A DNA stretch of 64,000 nt from Geobacillus icigianus. GTDB taxonomy: Bacteria > Bacillota > Bacilli > Bacillales > Anoxybacillaceae. The notes below the pieces were generated by a model. It saw nothing but the letters and a program-made list of their open reading frames with translations, was not told where the DNA came from and did not search any database. The position numbers were made by a program, and so were the translations under genes. The DNA is taken from the NCBI RefSeq assembly GCF_000750005.1, contig NZ_JPYA01000162.1, positions 68,556-132,555 of the forward strand, in the 5' to 3' direction. Below are positions 28,073-35,692 of the stretch, piece after piece (position 1 is the first letter of the stretch; every line of letters starts with the position of its first letter).

Positions 28073-28987
28073 TTGGTCGTCTATCTCGATGTCATTTGGC
28101 TGCTAAACGTTTGCTTTGACGCGCTGCTTCTGTGGCTGACGGCGCTTATGCTCAAGCGGCCGATCGTCTGGTGGCGATTGTTGGCCGGAGCGCTCATCGG
28201 CTCCATGCTCGTGGTGCTGTTATTCACCCCTGCTGCCGCCATCGCCCAACATCCGCTGAGCAAAATCGGCGTGTCGGTGCTGATTGTGCTCGCCGCTTTC
28301 GGTTTTAAGCGGCCGCGTTATTTGCTTGAAAACATGCTAGCGTTTTATTTTGCTACCTTCGCTGTCGGCGGCGGCATGCTGGCGGTCCATTACTTTTTCG
28401 CCCAGCATTGGTCGGTTCGGCAAGGGCTTCTTTTCATGCGCCAGCCCGGAGCGGGCGACCCGATCAGCTGGCTGTTTGTGATCGTCGGGTTTCCAGTTTT
28501 ATGGCTGTTTTCGCGCCGCCGTGTGGAAGCGATTCGCGAAAAAAAACTTCGGTTTGAGCATATCATCGACGTCACCGTCATCTGGGACGGGCGAACGCTC
28601 GCGCTCCGCGGCTTGATCGACAGCGGAAATCAGCTCGTCGATCCCCTGACGAAAACGCCGGTGATGGTGGTGGAGCGGGAAAAAGCGAAAGGGGTGCTGC
28701 CGGAAGACTTGCTCGTTTGCCTCGGCAGCCATGCGTCCTTAGACGCTCTTCCAGAACGATGGATGGACCGTCTTCGCCTCATCCCGTATCGCTCCGTTGG
28801 CAGCGGCCCGCAATGGATGATGGCCATTAAGCCGGATGGCGTAATGCTGCGGTATGAAAACGAGTGGCTGGAGGTGGCGCACGGGCTCGTCGCGCTCAGC
28901 ACGGAACCGTTGTCAGCCGATGGGGAGTATGACTGCATCGTCCATCCGAAAATGGTGCAGACGGGAAGGAACGTAACGGCTTCGTAG
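28073..28987 (+). CDS. spoIIGA: SpoIIGA, pro-sigma-E processing aspartic protease
   Basis: This 304-residue protein has five membrane spans in the N-terminal half and a C-terminal cytoplasmic aspartic protease domain. The catalytic aspartate is in LRGLIDSGNQLVDPLT. It cleaves the pro-sequence of sigma-E after a signal from SpoIIR. The TTG at 28073 (MVVYLDVIWLLN) gives the family N-terminus and follows GGGGGAGGG. It is transcribed from the 22-base-spacer promoter, with sigE 113 bases downstream. Confidence 0.93.
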   Translation: MVVYLDVIWLLNVCFDALLLWLTALMLKRPIVWWRLLAGALIGSMLVVLLFTPAAAIAQHPLSKIGVSVLIVLAAFGFKRPRYLLENMLAFYFATFAVGGGMLAVHYFFAQHWSVRQGLLFMRQPGAGDPISWLFVIVGFPVLWLFSRRRVEAIREKKLRFEHIIDVTVIWDGRTLALRGLIDSGNQLVDPLTKTPVMVVEREKAKGVLPEDLLVCLGSHASLDALPERWMDRLRLIPYRSVGSGPQWMMAIKPDGVMLRYENEWLEVAHGLVALSTEPLSADGEYDCIVHPKMVQTGRNVTAS

Positions 28988-29100
28988 GCGCTTCTTGGCC
29001 TGCCGGAGCGGTAGGCCGTGCTTAATGGGAAAAAACAGTCGGTTTCGTAGCTCGTTACTATATCATACTCGCTTTTGATGCGTTTAGAAGGGGGATTTTC

Positions 29101-29820
29101 ATGAAAAGATGGAAATTTCGTTTCATGTACTGGCTGTATAAGCTGCTGGCGAAAATCGGCCTGAAGGCGGATGAAATTTATTATATCGGCGGCAGTGAGG
29201 CGCTTCCCCCGCCGCTGACAAAAGAGGAGGAAGAGCAGCTGATCGCGCGGCTTGCCGCTGGCGATGAGACGGCCAGATCGCTGCTTATTGAGCGCAACTT
29301 GCGCCTCGTCGTTTACATCGCGCGCAAGTTTGAGAACACCGGCATTCACATTGAAGATTTGATCAGCATCGGAACGATCGGCCTCATCAAAGCGGTCAAC
29401 ACGTTCAACCCGGAGAAAAAGATCAAGCTGGCCACATACGCCTCCCGCTGCATTGAAAACGAAATTTTAATGTATTTGCGCCGCAACAATAAAGTGCGGG
29501 CCGAAGTATCGTTTGATGAGCCGTTGAATATCGATTGGGACGGCAATGAACTGCTGCTGTCCGATGTGCTTGGCACAGAAGACGACGTCATTACGAAAGA
29601 CTTGGAAGCGGACGTCGACCGGCGCCTGCTGCTCAACGCCTTGCGCCAGCTGAGCGATCGTGAGAAGCAAATTATGGAGCTGCGTTTTGGCCTGTCAGGC
29701 GGTGAAGAAAAAACGCAAAAAGATGTCGCTGATTTGCTCGGCATCTCGCAATCGTACATATCGCGGTTGGAGAAGCGGATCATTAAGCGGTTGCGCAAAG
29801 AATTTAATAAAATGATGTAG
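29101..29820 (+). CDS. sigE: Pro-sigma-E, mother-cell sporulation sigma factor
   Basis: This 239-residue sigma-70-family factor is nearly identical to B. subtilis SigE in region 2 ([36 protein letters not shown]) and region 4 ([25 protein letters not shown]). The N-terminal pro-sequence, an amphipathic basic helix of about 27 residues ahead of [13 protein letters not shown], is the part removed by SpoIIGA. The ATG at 29101 follows AGAAGGGGG. A terminator and then sigG follow. Confidence 0.97.
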   Translation: MKRWKFRFMYWLYKLLAKIGLKADEIYYIGGSEALPPPLTKEEEEQLIARLAAGDETARSLLIERNLRLVVYIARKFENTGIHIEDLISIGTIGLIKAVNTFNPEKKIKLATYASRCIENEILMYLRRNNKVRAEVSFDEPLNIDWDGNELLLSDVLGTEDDVITKDLEADVDRRLLLNALRQLSDREKQIMELRFGLSGGEEKTQKDVADLLGISQSYISRLEKRIIKRLRKEFNKMM

Positions 29821-29827
29821 ACAGGCG

Positions 29828-29853
29828 GCGGGGCGAGGCTTCGCCGCTTTTTC
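29828..29853 (+). terminator. Likely terminator after sigE
   Basis: GCGGGGCGA pairs with TCGCCGC with a bulge, around GGCT, followed by five T. Confidence 0.55.
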
Positions 29854-29870
29854 CATGTTGGACAGGCTGT

Positions 29871-29899
29871 GCATATTTTTCCCTCCCGAGGAGATACTG
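29871..29899 (+). promoter_or_regulatory. Candidate forespore (sigma-F/G) promoter for sigG
   Basis: GCATATT at 29871-29877 and GATACTG at 29893-29899, 15 bases apart, resemble the sigma-F/sigma-G pattern (GnATA, then CATnnTA). sigG is a forespore gene transcribed by sigma-F and later by itself in B. subtilis. Confidence 0.45.
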
Positions 29900-29939
29900 A
29901 AAACTGACGACTTAGCATCTCCTGATGGGAGGGAACAAC

Positions 29940-30719
29940 TTGACAAGGAACAAAGTCGAGATTTGCGGCGTAGATACTTCGAAGCTTCCCGTCCTCAAAA
30001 ACGAGGAAATGCGTGAACTGTTTCGGCGGATGCACGAAGGGGATTTAGAAGCGAGGGAAAAACTAGTCAACGGCAATTTACGCCTCGTGTTGAGCGTCAT
30101 TCAGCGCTTCAACAACCGCGGCGAGTTTGTAGATGATTTATTCCAAGTCGGCTGCATCGGACTTATGAAATCGATCGATAATTTTGACCTCAATCAAAAC
30201 GTGAAATTTTCCACCTATGCGGTTCCCATGATTATTGGCGAGATTCGCCGCTATTTGCGCGACAACAACCCGATCCGCGTCTCCCGCTCGCTGCGCGACA
30301 TCGCCTACAAAGCGTTGCAAGTGCGGGAGCGGCTCATGAGCGAGACGGCGAAAGAGCCTTCGACAGAAGAGATCGCGAAAGAGCTTGGCGTTGCCCATGA
30401 AGAAGTCGTTTTCGCCCTTGATGCCATTCAAGATCCGGTTTCATTGTTTGAGCCGATTTACAATGATGGCGGCGACCCGATTTACGTGATGGATCAGCTG
30501 AGCGACGAGCGCCACCGTGACAGCCAATGGATTGAAGAGATCGCCCTCAAGGAAGGGTTGCGGCGGCTGAATGAGCGGGAAAAAATGATCATTCGGAAAC
30601 GGTTTTTCCAAGGAAAAACGCAAATGGAAGTAGCCGAGGAAATCGGTATTTCCCAAGCGCAAGTGTCAAGGCTAGAAAAAGCGGCGATCCGGCAAATGAA
30701 CAAAAACATTCAAGTGTAA
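29940..30719 (+). CDS. sigG: Sigma-G, late forespore sigma factor
   Basis: This 259-residue sigma factor closely matches B. subtilis SigG (TRNKVEICGVDTSKLPVLKN at the start; FVDDLFQVGCIGLMKSIDNF in region 2; GKTQMEVAEEIGISQAQVSRLEKA in region 4). It directs late forespore genes. The TTG at 29940 follows GGGAGGG at correct spacing; the upstream in-frame ATG at 29925 overlaps the ribosome site and is rejected. The gene ends at a clean terminator. Confidence 0.97.
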   Translation: MTRNKVEICGVDTSKLPVLKNEEMRELFRRMHEGDLEAREKLVNGNLRLVLSVIQRFNNRGEFVDDLFQVGCIGLMKSIDNFDLNQNVKFSTYAVPMIIGEIRRYLRDNNPIRVSRSLRDIAYKALQVRERLMSETAKEPSTEEIAKELGVAHEEVVFALDAIQDPVSLFEPIYNDGGDPIYVMDQLSDERHRDSQWIEEIALKEGLRRLNEREKMIIRKRFFQGKTQMEVAEEIGISQAQVSRLEKAAIRQMNKNIQV

Positions 30720-30720
30720 C

Positions 30721-30742
30721 GGCTGCCTAGGCAGCCTTTTTT
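30721..30742 (+). terminator. Intrinsic terminator after sigG
   Basis: GGCTGCC-TA-GGCAGCC is a perfect palindrome followed by six T. Confidence 0.9.
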
Positions 30743-30814
30743 CTTTGGTACATAACCGTTCCGCGCCCGTCATATAGATGAAAGAGAGGGAAGAGGAAAG
30801 GCGGGGAAGAATCG

Positions 30815-31063
30815 ATGATGAGAATTTCCGAGTTTCAGACGAAAGATGTCGTCAATGTGGCCAACGGAAAAAAGCTTGGCAATATTGGCGATATTGACAT
30901 CGATTTAGATACGGGCAAAATTCGTTCGCTCATCATTCTAGGCGCCGGAAAAATGCTTGGGCTGTTCGGGCGCGAGGAAGCGATCGTCATTCCGTGGCAA
31001 AACATTGTCAAAATTGGTGCTGATGTCATTTTAGTTCGCCTTCACGATGCCGATGGGGGATGA
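30815..31063 (+). CDS. ylmC: YlmC/YmxH family PRC-barrel protein
   Basis: This 82-residue PRC-barrel protein contains GKKLGNIGDIDIDLDTGKI, typical of the YlmC/YmxH sporulation family. The start could be the ATG at 30815 or 30818, both after GGGGAAG. In B. subtilis ylmA precedes it, but here no ylmA or ylmB lies between sigG and ylmC. Its biochemical role is unknown; related proteins are sporulation-expressed. Confidence 0.88.
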   Translation: MMRISEFQTKDVVNVANGKKLGNIGDIDIDLDTGKIRSLIILGAGKMLGLFGREEAIVIPWQNIVKIGADVILVRLHDADGG

Positions 31064-31313
31064 ACAACACGCCCGCAGGCATGGGGGACGCGTCCGCGTG
31101 CCGGCCCGTTGTCCCCGCTTCGCCCGGCGTTTTGGGGTGCAATGTTGATAGGGCGGAGGGATCGGCACTCGGCTGCCGCAGCGCTACGTTTCGCGACATC
31201 ACCGGCAAGATTTCGACAAAATCACAAATAAAGGTTATCATCCGTCAACAAACTATGATAAAATAGGAAAAAAAGTGATGAAAAAACGACAAACAGGCGT
31301 GGAGTTGACGCGA

Positions 31314-32132
31314 ATGCCGGATGTGTTTCAACACGACTCCCACGGCTGGCTCCGCTGTACGGCACCCCCGTTTGCTGGGGCGGTCGTTGGGATGACGACA
31401 AAACAAGGAGGAGAAAGCAAAGGGGCGTTTGCCTCGCTCAATATGGGGCTGCATGTCGGCGACGAGCGCGCAGCTGTCGTCAACAATCGCCGCCGCCTCG
31501 GAGAATGGCTCGCTTTTCCGCTTGAGCATTGGGTGTGTTGCGAGCAGGTGCACGGTGCCGAGATTCAGAAAGTCACCAAACACGACCGCGGGAAAGGGAC
31601 CGATGATTGGGGCACCGCCATCCCGGGCGTTGACGGGCTGTACACAGCGGAACCGGGGGTGTTGTTGGCTCTTTGTTTCGCTGATTGCGTGCCCGTTTAC
31701 TTGGCGGCGCCGTCGGCGGGACTGGTCGGCCTTGTTCATGCCGGCTGGCGGGGAACGGCGCGCGGGATTGCCCCAAAGATGGTGCAGCATTGGCGGTACC
31801 AAGAACGGGTGGAGCCAGACGCCATGTATGTCGCCATTGGCCCCGCTATCGGTCCGTGCTGTTACACGGTCGATGATCGGGTGATCGCCGGTTTGCGCGC
31901 GACTCTTCCGAAGGATTGCCCGCTGCCATGGCGGGAAACAAGCCCTGGGCAATATGCCCTCGATCTCAAGGAAGCCAATCGGCTTCAGTTGCTCGCCGCC
32001 GGTGTTCCGAACAGCCAAATTTGGGTGTCCGAGCGCTGTACAAGCTGTGAGGAAACGCTGTTTTTTTCCCACCGCCGCGACCGTGGGACGACCGGAAGAA
32101 TGGTGGCGTTCATCGGCCGAAGGGAGGAATGA
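31314..32132 (+). CDS. ylmD: YlmD, multicopper-like laccase-domain (YfiH/LACC1) protein
   Basis: From the ATG at 31314 the protein is 272 residues ([15 protein letters not shown]). It has the YfiH-family metal site: a histidine in [10 protein letters not shown], the cysteine in CFADCVP and the histidine in [11 protein letters not shown]. Members of this family act on purine nucleosides or as polyphenol oxidases. An in-frame ATG at 31278 would add 12 residues and has AGGA upstream. I prefer 31314 because related Geobacillus sequences are remembered to start there. It overlaps the ylmE region. Confidence 0.88.
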   Translation: MPDVFQHDSHGWLRCTAPPFAGAVVGMTTKQGGESKGAFASLNMGLHVGDERAAVVNNRRRLGEWLAFPLEHWVCCEQVHGAEIQKVTKHDRGKGTDDWGTAIPGVDGLYTAEPGVLLALCFADCVPVYLAAPSAGLVGLVHAGWRGTARGIAPKMVQHWRYQERVEPDAMYVAIGPAIGPCCYTVDDRVIAGLRATLPKDCPLPWRETSPGQYALDLKEANRLQLLAAGVPNSQIWVSERCTSCEETLFFSHRRDRGTTGRMVAFIGRREE

Positions 32133-32134
32133 TC

Positions 32135-32809
32135 ATGACGGTGCGCGACAACTTGGCTCTCATCCGCCGACAAGTGGAAGCGGCTTGCGCGCGCGTTGGC
32201 CGCAACCCGGCCGACGTACGCATCATCGCCGTCACGAAATATGTGGATGCGGCAAGGGCGCAAGAAGTGCTCCATGCTGGCATCGGCGACTTGGGTGAAA
32301 ACCGTTCCGAGCAGCTGCTCGAGAAATACGAAGCGCTCGGCAATCGGGCGACATGGCATTTTATCGGAACGCTTCAATCGCGCAAGGTGAAAGAGGTCAT
32401 CGACAAAGTCGATTACATTCATTCGCTCGATCGCCTGTCGCTCGCCAAAGAGATCGAGAAGCGGGCGGCGCGACCGGTGAAATGTTTTGTGCAGGTGAAC
32501 GTATCCGGCGAGGCGACAAAACACGGACTCGCTCCCGAGGAGACGATCCCGTTTATCGAGCAGCTTCGCTCGTTTTCCCGCATCGAGGTAGTCGGATTGA
32601 TGACGATGGCGCCGCACACCGATGACGAGGCGGTGCTGCGCTCCTGCTTCCGCCGTTTGCGGGCGCTGAAGGAGCGCGTTCAGGAGTTCGGCTGGGCTCA
32701 TGCGCCATGCACCGAGCTGTCGATGGGCATGTCGAACGATTACGTGATCGCGGTTGAGGAAGGAGCGACATGGATCCGCATCGGCAGCGCGCTAGTTGGA
32801 TCACTGTAG
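32135..32809 (+). CDS. ylmE: YlmE, YggS-type PLP homeostasis protein
   Basis: This 224-residue TIM-barrel protein binds pyridoxal phosphate through the lysine in IAVTKYVD. The block [15 protein letters not shown] and the C-terminal [26 protein letters not shown], which holds the phosphate-binding region, are present. The family balances PLP pools and has no known turnover. The ATG at 32135 lies 8 bases after GGGAGGA; an ATG at 32129 is too close. The gene starts 2 bases after the ylmD stop. Confidence 0.92.
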   Translation: MTVRDNLALIRRQVEAACARVGRNPADVRIIAVTKYVDAARAQEVLHAGIGDLGENRSEQLLEKYEALGNRATWHFIGTLQSRKVKEVIDKVDYIHSLDRLSLAKEIEKRAARPVKCFVQVNVSGEATKHGLAPEETIPFIEQLRSFSRIEVVGLMTMAPHTDDEAVLRSCFRRLRALKERVQEFGWAHAPCTELSMGMSNDYVIAVEEGATWIRIGSALVGSL

Positions 32810-32821
32810 GAGGTGGATTCG

Positions 32822-33253
32822 GTGGGATTGATGAAAAAATTTCGTGATTATTTTTTAGAAGAAGATTACGAAGACTATGAAGAAGAGTACGAAGCGTCGC
32901 AGCCGGAAGAGGAAGCGCCGGCGCCGAAAGCGGCGAGCAAATCGAACGTTGTCAGCTTGCAAAGCGTGCAAAAATCGGCGAAAGTCGTGCTTGTCGAGCC
33001 GCGCGTGTATGCCGAGGCGCAGGAGATTGCCGACCATTTGAAAAGCCGGCGCGCCGTCATCGTGAATTTGCAGCGTATTCAGCACGAACAGGCGAAGCGG
33101 ATCGTCGACTTTTTAAGCGGCACCGTGTACGCCATTGGCGGCGACATTCAGCAAGTCGGCGCGAAAATTTTTTTATGCACGCCGGAAAATGTCGATGTCA
33201 GCGGTTCGATTTCGCTTGACAGTGAGGATGACAGACCGATGAAGAGGTGGTAG
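32822..33253 (+). CDS. sepF: SepF (YlmF), FtsZ-associated division protein
   Basis: This 143-residue protein has the N-terminal membrane-binding amphipathic helix ([15 protein letters not shown]), an acidic linker ([11 protein letters not shown]) and the C-terminal SepF domain ([38 protein letters not shown]). SepF bundles FtsZ and anchors it to the membrane. The GTG at 32822 follows AGGAGGTGG with correct spacing; the upstream in-frame GTG at 32813 overlaps that site. Confidence 0.94.
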   Translation: MGLMKKFRDYFLEEDYEDYEEEYEASQPEEEAPAPKAASKSNVVSLQSVQKSAKVVLVEPRVYAEAQEIADHLKSRRAVIVNLQRIQHEQAKRIVDFLSGTVYAIGGDIQQVGAKIFLCTPENVDVSGSISLDSEDDRPMKRW

Positions 33254-33256
33254 CGC

Positions 33257-33529
33257 TTGGATTATGTGCTTACATTTTTGACGACGTTGATTCAAGTGTA
33301 TTCGTACGCCTTGATCATTTACATTTTGATGTCGTGGTTTCCGAATGCGCGCGACTCCCGGTTCGGTCAGCTGCTCGCTACCATTTGCGAGCCGTATTTA
33401 GAGCCGTTTCGACGCGTCATTCCGCCGCTTGGTATCATCGACATTTCACCGATCATCGCCTTTCTTGTCCTTGAGTTCGCCACGAGGGGGCTTTATGCCT
33501 TGTTTGACATTCTGCAAGCGCAAATTTAG
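33257..33529 (+). CDS. ylmG: YlmG, YGGT family membrane protein
   Basis: This 90-residue protein has two membrane segments and the YGGT-family motifs [10 protein letters not shown] and [15 protein letters not shown]. It starts with TTG at 33257 after GAGGTGG, three bases past the sepF stop. The family is linked to osmotic or division functions, but its role in Bacillus is unclear. Confidence 0.9.
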   Translation: MDYVLTFLTTLIQVYSYALIIYILMSWFPNARDSRFGQLLATICEPYLEPFRRVIPPLGIIDISPIIAFLVLEFATRGLYALFDILQAQI

Positions 33530-33679
33530 GGGCAGCGTTGGCGGCTGAACCGATCGGGTTGGCGGGGAGGGGCATCGCCCGCTCGTTGCATGGGCCGGAC
33601 GACGCTCCGTTCTTGCGTCGGTGTTGGAAGCGGAACGGACAATGTCTGTCTTTCGTTGAGGAAAGCAAGGTGAATTTTG

Positions 33680-34453
33680 ATGGAATGGTATCAGCATTTT
33701 CGCCAAGAGGAGCGCCCGTTCATCGATCAAGTGCTCGAGTGGAAGGAGATGGTGAGCCGCCAATACGCTCCGAAGCTGACCGATTTTCTCGATCCGCGCG
33801 AGCAGCAGATCGTGCAAAGCCTCATCGGCAGCGGCGGGGACGTGCGCGTTTCCTTTTTTGGCGGGGCTTCGTTTGCCGAACGCAAGCGCGGGCTGCTTTA
33901 TCCGCCTTATTTTGCCCCGGAGGAAAACGATTATGAGATCGCGCTTTTTGCCGTTCGTTATCCGGCGAAATTCGTCTCCCTCGGGCATCGCGATGTCCTC
34001 GGCGCGCTCATGTCGCTCGGATTGCGGCGGGGCAAATTTGGCGACGTCCTTGTTCAAGGTTCGGACATTCAATTTTTTGCCGCTGCCGAAGTCGCCGACT
34101 ACGTCCGTCTGCACATCGAAGCGATCGGCAAAGCTCCGGTGGCGTTGGAGCCGCTGCCGCTTTCCGCTGTCTTGCCGGTTGAAGAGCGATGGCAAGAAGG
34201 GACGGTGACCGTCTCTTCGCTTCGACTGGATGCGCTGCTTGCCCAGGCGTTCCGTCTCGCGCGCGAGAAAGCGCGGGCGTTGGTGGAAAACGGGCTTGTC
34301 AAAGTCAACTGGAAAGTGGTGGACAAGCCCGATTTTCTCTGCGGCCCAGGCGATGTATTGTCGGCGCGCGGGTTTGGCCGCTGCAAGCTAATGGCTGTGG
34401 AAGGGCCGACAAAGAAAGAGCGCTGGCTCGTGCGCATCGGTTGGCAAAAATAA
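33680..34453 (+). CDS. ylmH: YlmH, S4-domain RNA-binding ribosome rescue factor
   Basis: This 257-residue protein has the YlmH-type N-terminal domain and a C-terminal S4 RNA-binding domain (VSSLRLDALLAQAFRLAREKARALVENGLVKVNWK). In B. subtilis YlmH takes part in ribosome-associated quality control (nascent-chain rescue on split 50S subunits). The ATG at 33680 follows AAGGTGA. A 150-base gap separates it from ylmG. Confidence 0.92.
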   Translation: MEWYQHFRQEERPFIDQVLEWKEMVSRQYAPKLTDFLDPREQQIVQSLIGSGGDVRVSFFGGASFAERKRGLLYPPYFAPEENDYEIALFAVRYPAKFVSLGHRDVLGALMSLGLRRGKFGDVLVQGSDIQFFAAAEVADYVRLHIEAIGKAPVALEPLPLSAVLPVEERWQEGTVTVSSLRLDALLAQAFRLAREKARALVENGLVKVNWKVVDKPDFLCGPGDVLSARGFGRCKLMAVEGPTKKERWLVRIGWQK

Positions 34454-34528
34454 TCAAATGGCAGCAGGAAATCGGCAAACCTTGTCGAAGAAAGAAGAAA
34501 AGGAACGATGAAGACGGAGGTGGCCGCT

Positions 34529-35041
34529 GTGCCGTTAACGCCATTAGATATTCACAACAAGGAATTCAGCCGCGGGTTTCGCGGGTATGATGAGGATGAA
34601 GTGAACGAGTTTTTGGATCAAATCATTAAAGATTACGAAATGCTCATTCGCGAGAAAAAGCAGCTCGAAGATAAAGTAGCGGAGCTGACAGAGAAGCTGA
34701 ACTATTTTTCCAATATTGAGGAAACGCTAAACAAGTCGATTCTCGTCGCCCAAGAAGCGGCTGAGGAAGTCAAGCGAAACGCGCAAAAAGAGGCGAAGCT
34801 GATCATTAAGGAGGCGGAAAAAAACGCCGAGCGCATCATCAGCGATGCATTGGCGAAATCGCGGAAAATCGCCCTCGAGATCGAGGAGCTGAAGCGGCAG
34901 TCGAAAGTGTTCCGCGCCCGTTTCCGCATGTTGGTCGAGGCCCAGCTCGATATGATCAACAGCCGCGATTGGGACGAGCTGATGGAGTATGAAGCGCCGG
35001 ATTGGGAAGAAGGGGCGAAAGAACCGCTGTCACAGCCTTGA
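34529..35041 (+). CDS. divIVA: DivIVA, cell pole and septum curvature-sensing protein
   Basis: This 170-residue coiled-coil protein begins with the conserved lipid-binding domain (MPLTPLDIHNKEFSRGFRGY), followed by coiled coils (about 35-70 and 75-150). DivIVA marks poles and septa and recruits MinJ and RacA. The GTG at 34529 follows ACGGAGGTGG and gives the exact family N-terminus; the upstream ATG at 34508 would add seven non-conserved residues. A promoter overlaps its stop codon. Confidence 0.95.
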   Translation: MPLTPLDIHNKEFSRGFRGYDEDEVNEFLDQIIKDYEMLIREKKQLEDKVAELTEKLNYFSNIEETLNKSILVAQEAAEEVKRNAQKEAKLIIKEAEKNAERIISDALAKSRKIALEIEELKRQSKVFRARFRMLVEAQLDMINSRDWDELMEYEAPDWEEGAKEPLSQP

Positions 35042-35067
35042 CGAATCGAAGGCGTTTCCGCTATAAT
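35038..35067 (+). promoter_or_regulatory. Promoter overlapping the divIVA stop
   Basis: TTGACG at 35038-35043 and TATAAT at 35062-35067 are separated by 18 bases. Transcription would run through the tandem repeats toward the ileS leader, but a terminator at 35368-35404 lies between, so the target of this promoter is unclear. Confidence 0.6.
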
Positions 35068-35126
35068 AATTGGCAAAAAATCTCGCGGCTCGTTTGATCG
35101 CCGTTGAGGCACAGCTCTTCACGTTT

Positions 35127-35336
35127 CCATGAAAATGCCGAGCTGACGCGGATTTTCATCCCCGGGTGGAGGGCAGATCGCGCTGCCCATGGAACTTTTC
35201 CGTGAAAATGCCGCACTGGCGTGGGATTTTCATCCCCGGGTGGAGGGCAAACCATTGCCCATGGATCTTTTCCGTGAAAATGCCGCACGGACGCGGGATT
35301 TTCATCCCCGGGTGGAGGGCAAACCATTGCCCATGG
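35127..35336. repeat. Three tandem copies of a 72-73-base hairpin-forming repeat
   Basis: The copies contain GAAAATGCCG at 35131, 35204 and 35276, giving periods of 73 and 72. Each includes GGATTTTCATCCCCGGGTGG and GGGCA...TGCCC and ends near CCATGG. Within a unit GAAAAT pairs with ATTTTC, and in the later copies GGGCAA pairs with TTGCCC, so each unit can fold into two stems. The last two copies differ at only a few bases, so the amplification is recent. There is no coding logic. A 651-base stretch without a gene (35042-35692) holds these repeats, a terminator and the T-box leader. Confidence 0.85.
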
Positions 35337-35367
35337 GACGGTTCCGTTCTAAGTGATTGGCGAAATC

Positions 35368-35404
35368 GCCGCCTCAGCCGCCGTGGGAGGCGGTTGGCTT
35401 TTTT
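35368..35404 (+). terminator. Terminator between the tandem repeats and the T-box leader
   Basis: GCCGCCTC (35368-35375) pairs with GAGGCGGT (35387-35394), and a run of six T follows at 35399-35404. Confidence 0.7.
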
Positions 35405-35429
35405 CCGTTATGAATTGCGAATAACTATC

Positions 35430-35664
35430 GACGATGAAAGGGACAGTAGCTCTTGCACGACCGGTCGCAGCGAGCCGGGGATGGTGGAAGCCCGGCACTG
35501 GCGCAAGAGTGAACATCACCCTAGAGTTCCATGCCGAAACAACGAGTAGGACATGGCGCGTCATTCCCGTTACGAATGAAAAGTGGGCCTGTGCCTTTGC
35601 ATGGCCAAAAAGGGTGGTACCGCGAGACCGTTCTCGTCCCTTGCCGGGAGAGAACGGTTTTTTA
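35430..35664 (+). promoter_or_regulatory. T-box riboswitch leader of ileS (isoleucine specifier ATC)
   Basis: The conserved T-box core AGGGTGGTACCGCG is at 35611-35624. Stem I elements are upstream (GGACAGTAG, GATGGTGGAAGCCC). The specifier context GAAC-ATC-ACC puts ATC at 35515-35517, an isoleucine codon that fits the gene downstream. The terminator ACCGTTCTC / GAGAACGGT (35627-35658) is followed by T. Uncharged tRNA(Ile) would stabilise the antiterminator and switch ileS on. Confidence 0.93.
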
Positions 35665-35692
35665 TTTGATATTGTTCAAAGGAGGAGCAACG

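Noticed and set aside
35127..35336. Possible CRISPR or protein-coding repeat at the 72-base tandem units
   Set aside because: The whole unit is repeated without variable spacers, and no frame shows a start, ribosome site or protein-like sequence.
35166..35549. Open frame of 127 codons through the repeats and T-box
   Set aside because: It crosses a terminator and a well-supported structured RNA leader, and its sequence just repeats the DNA units.
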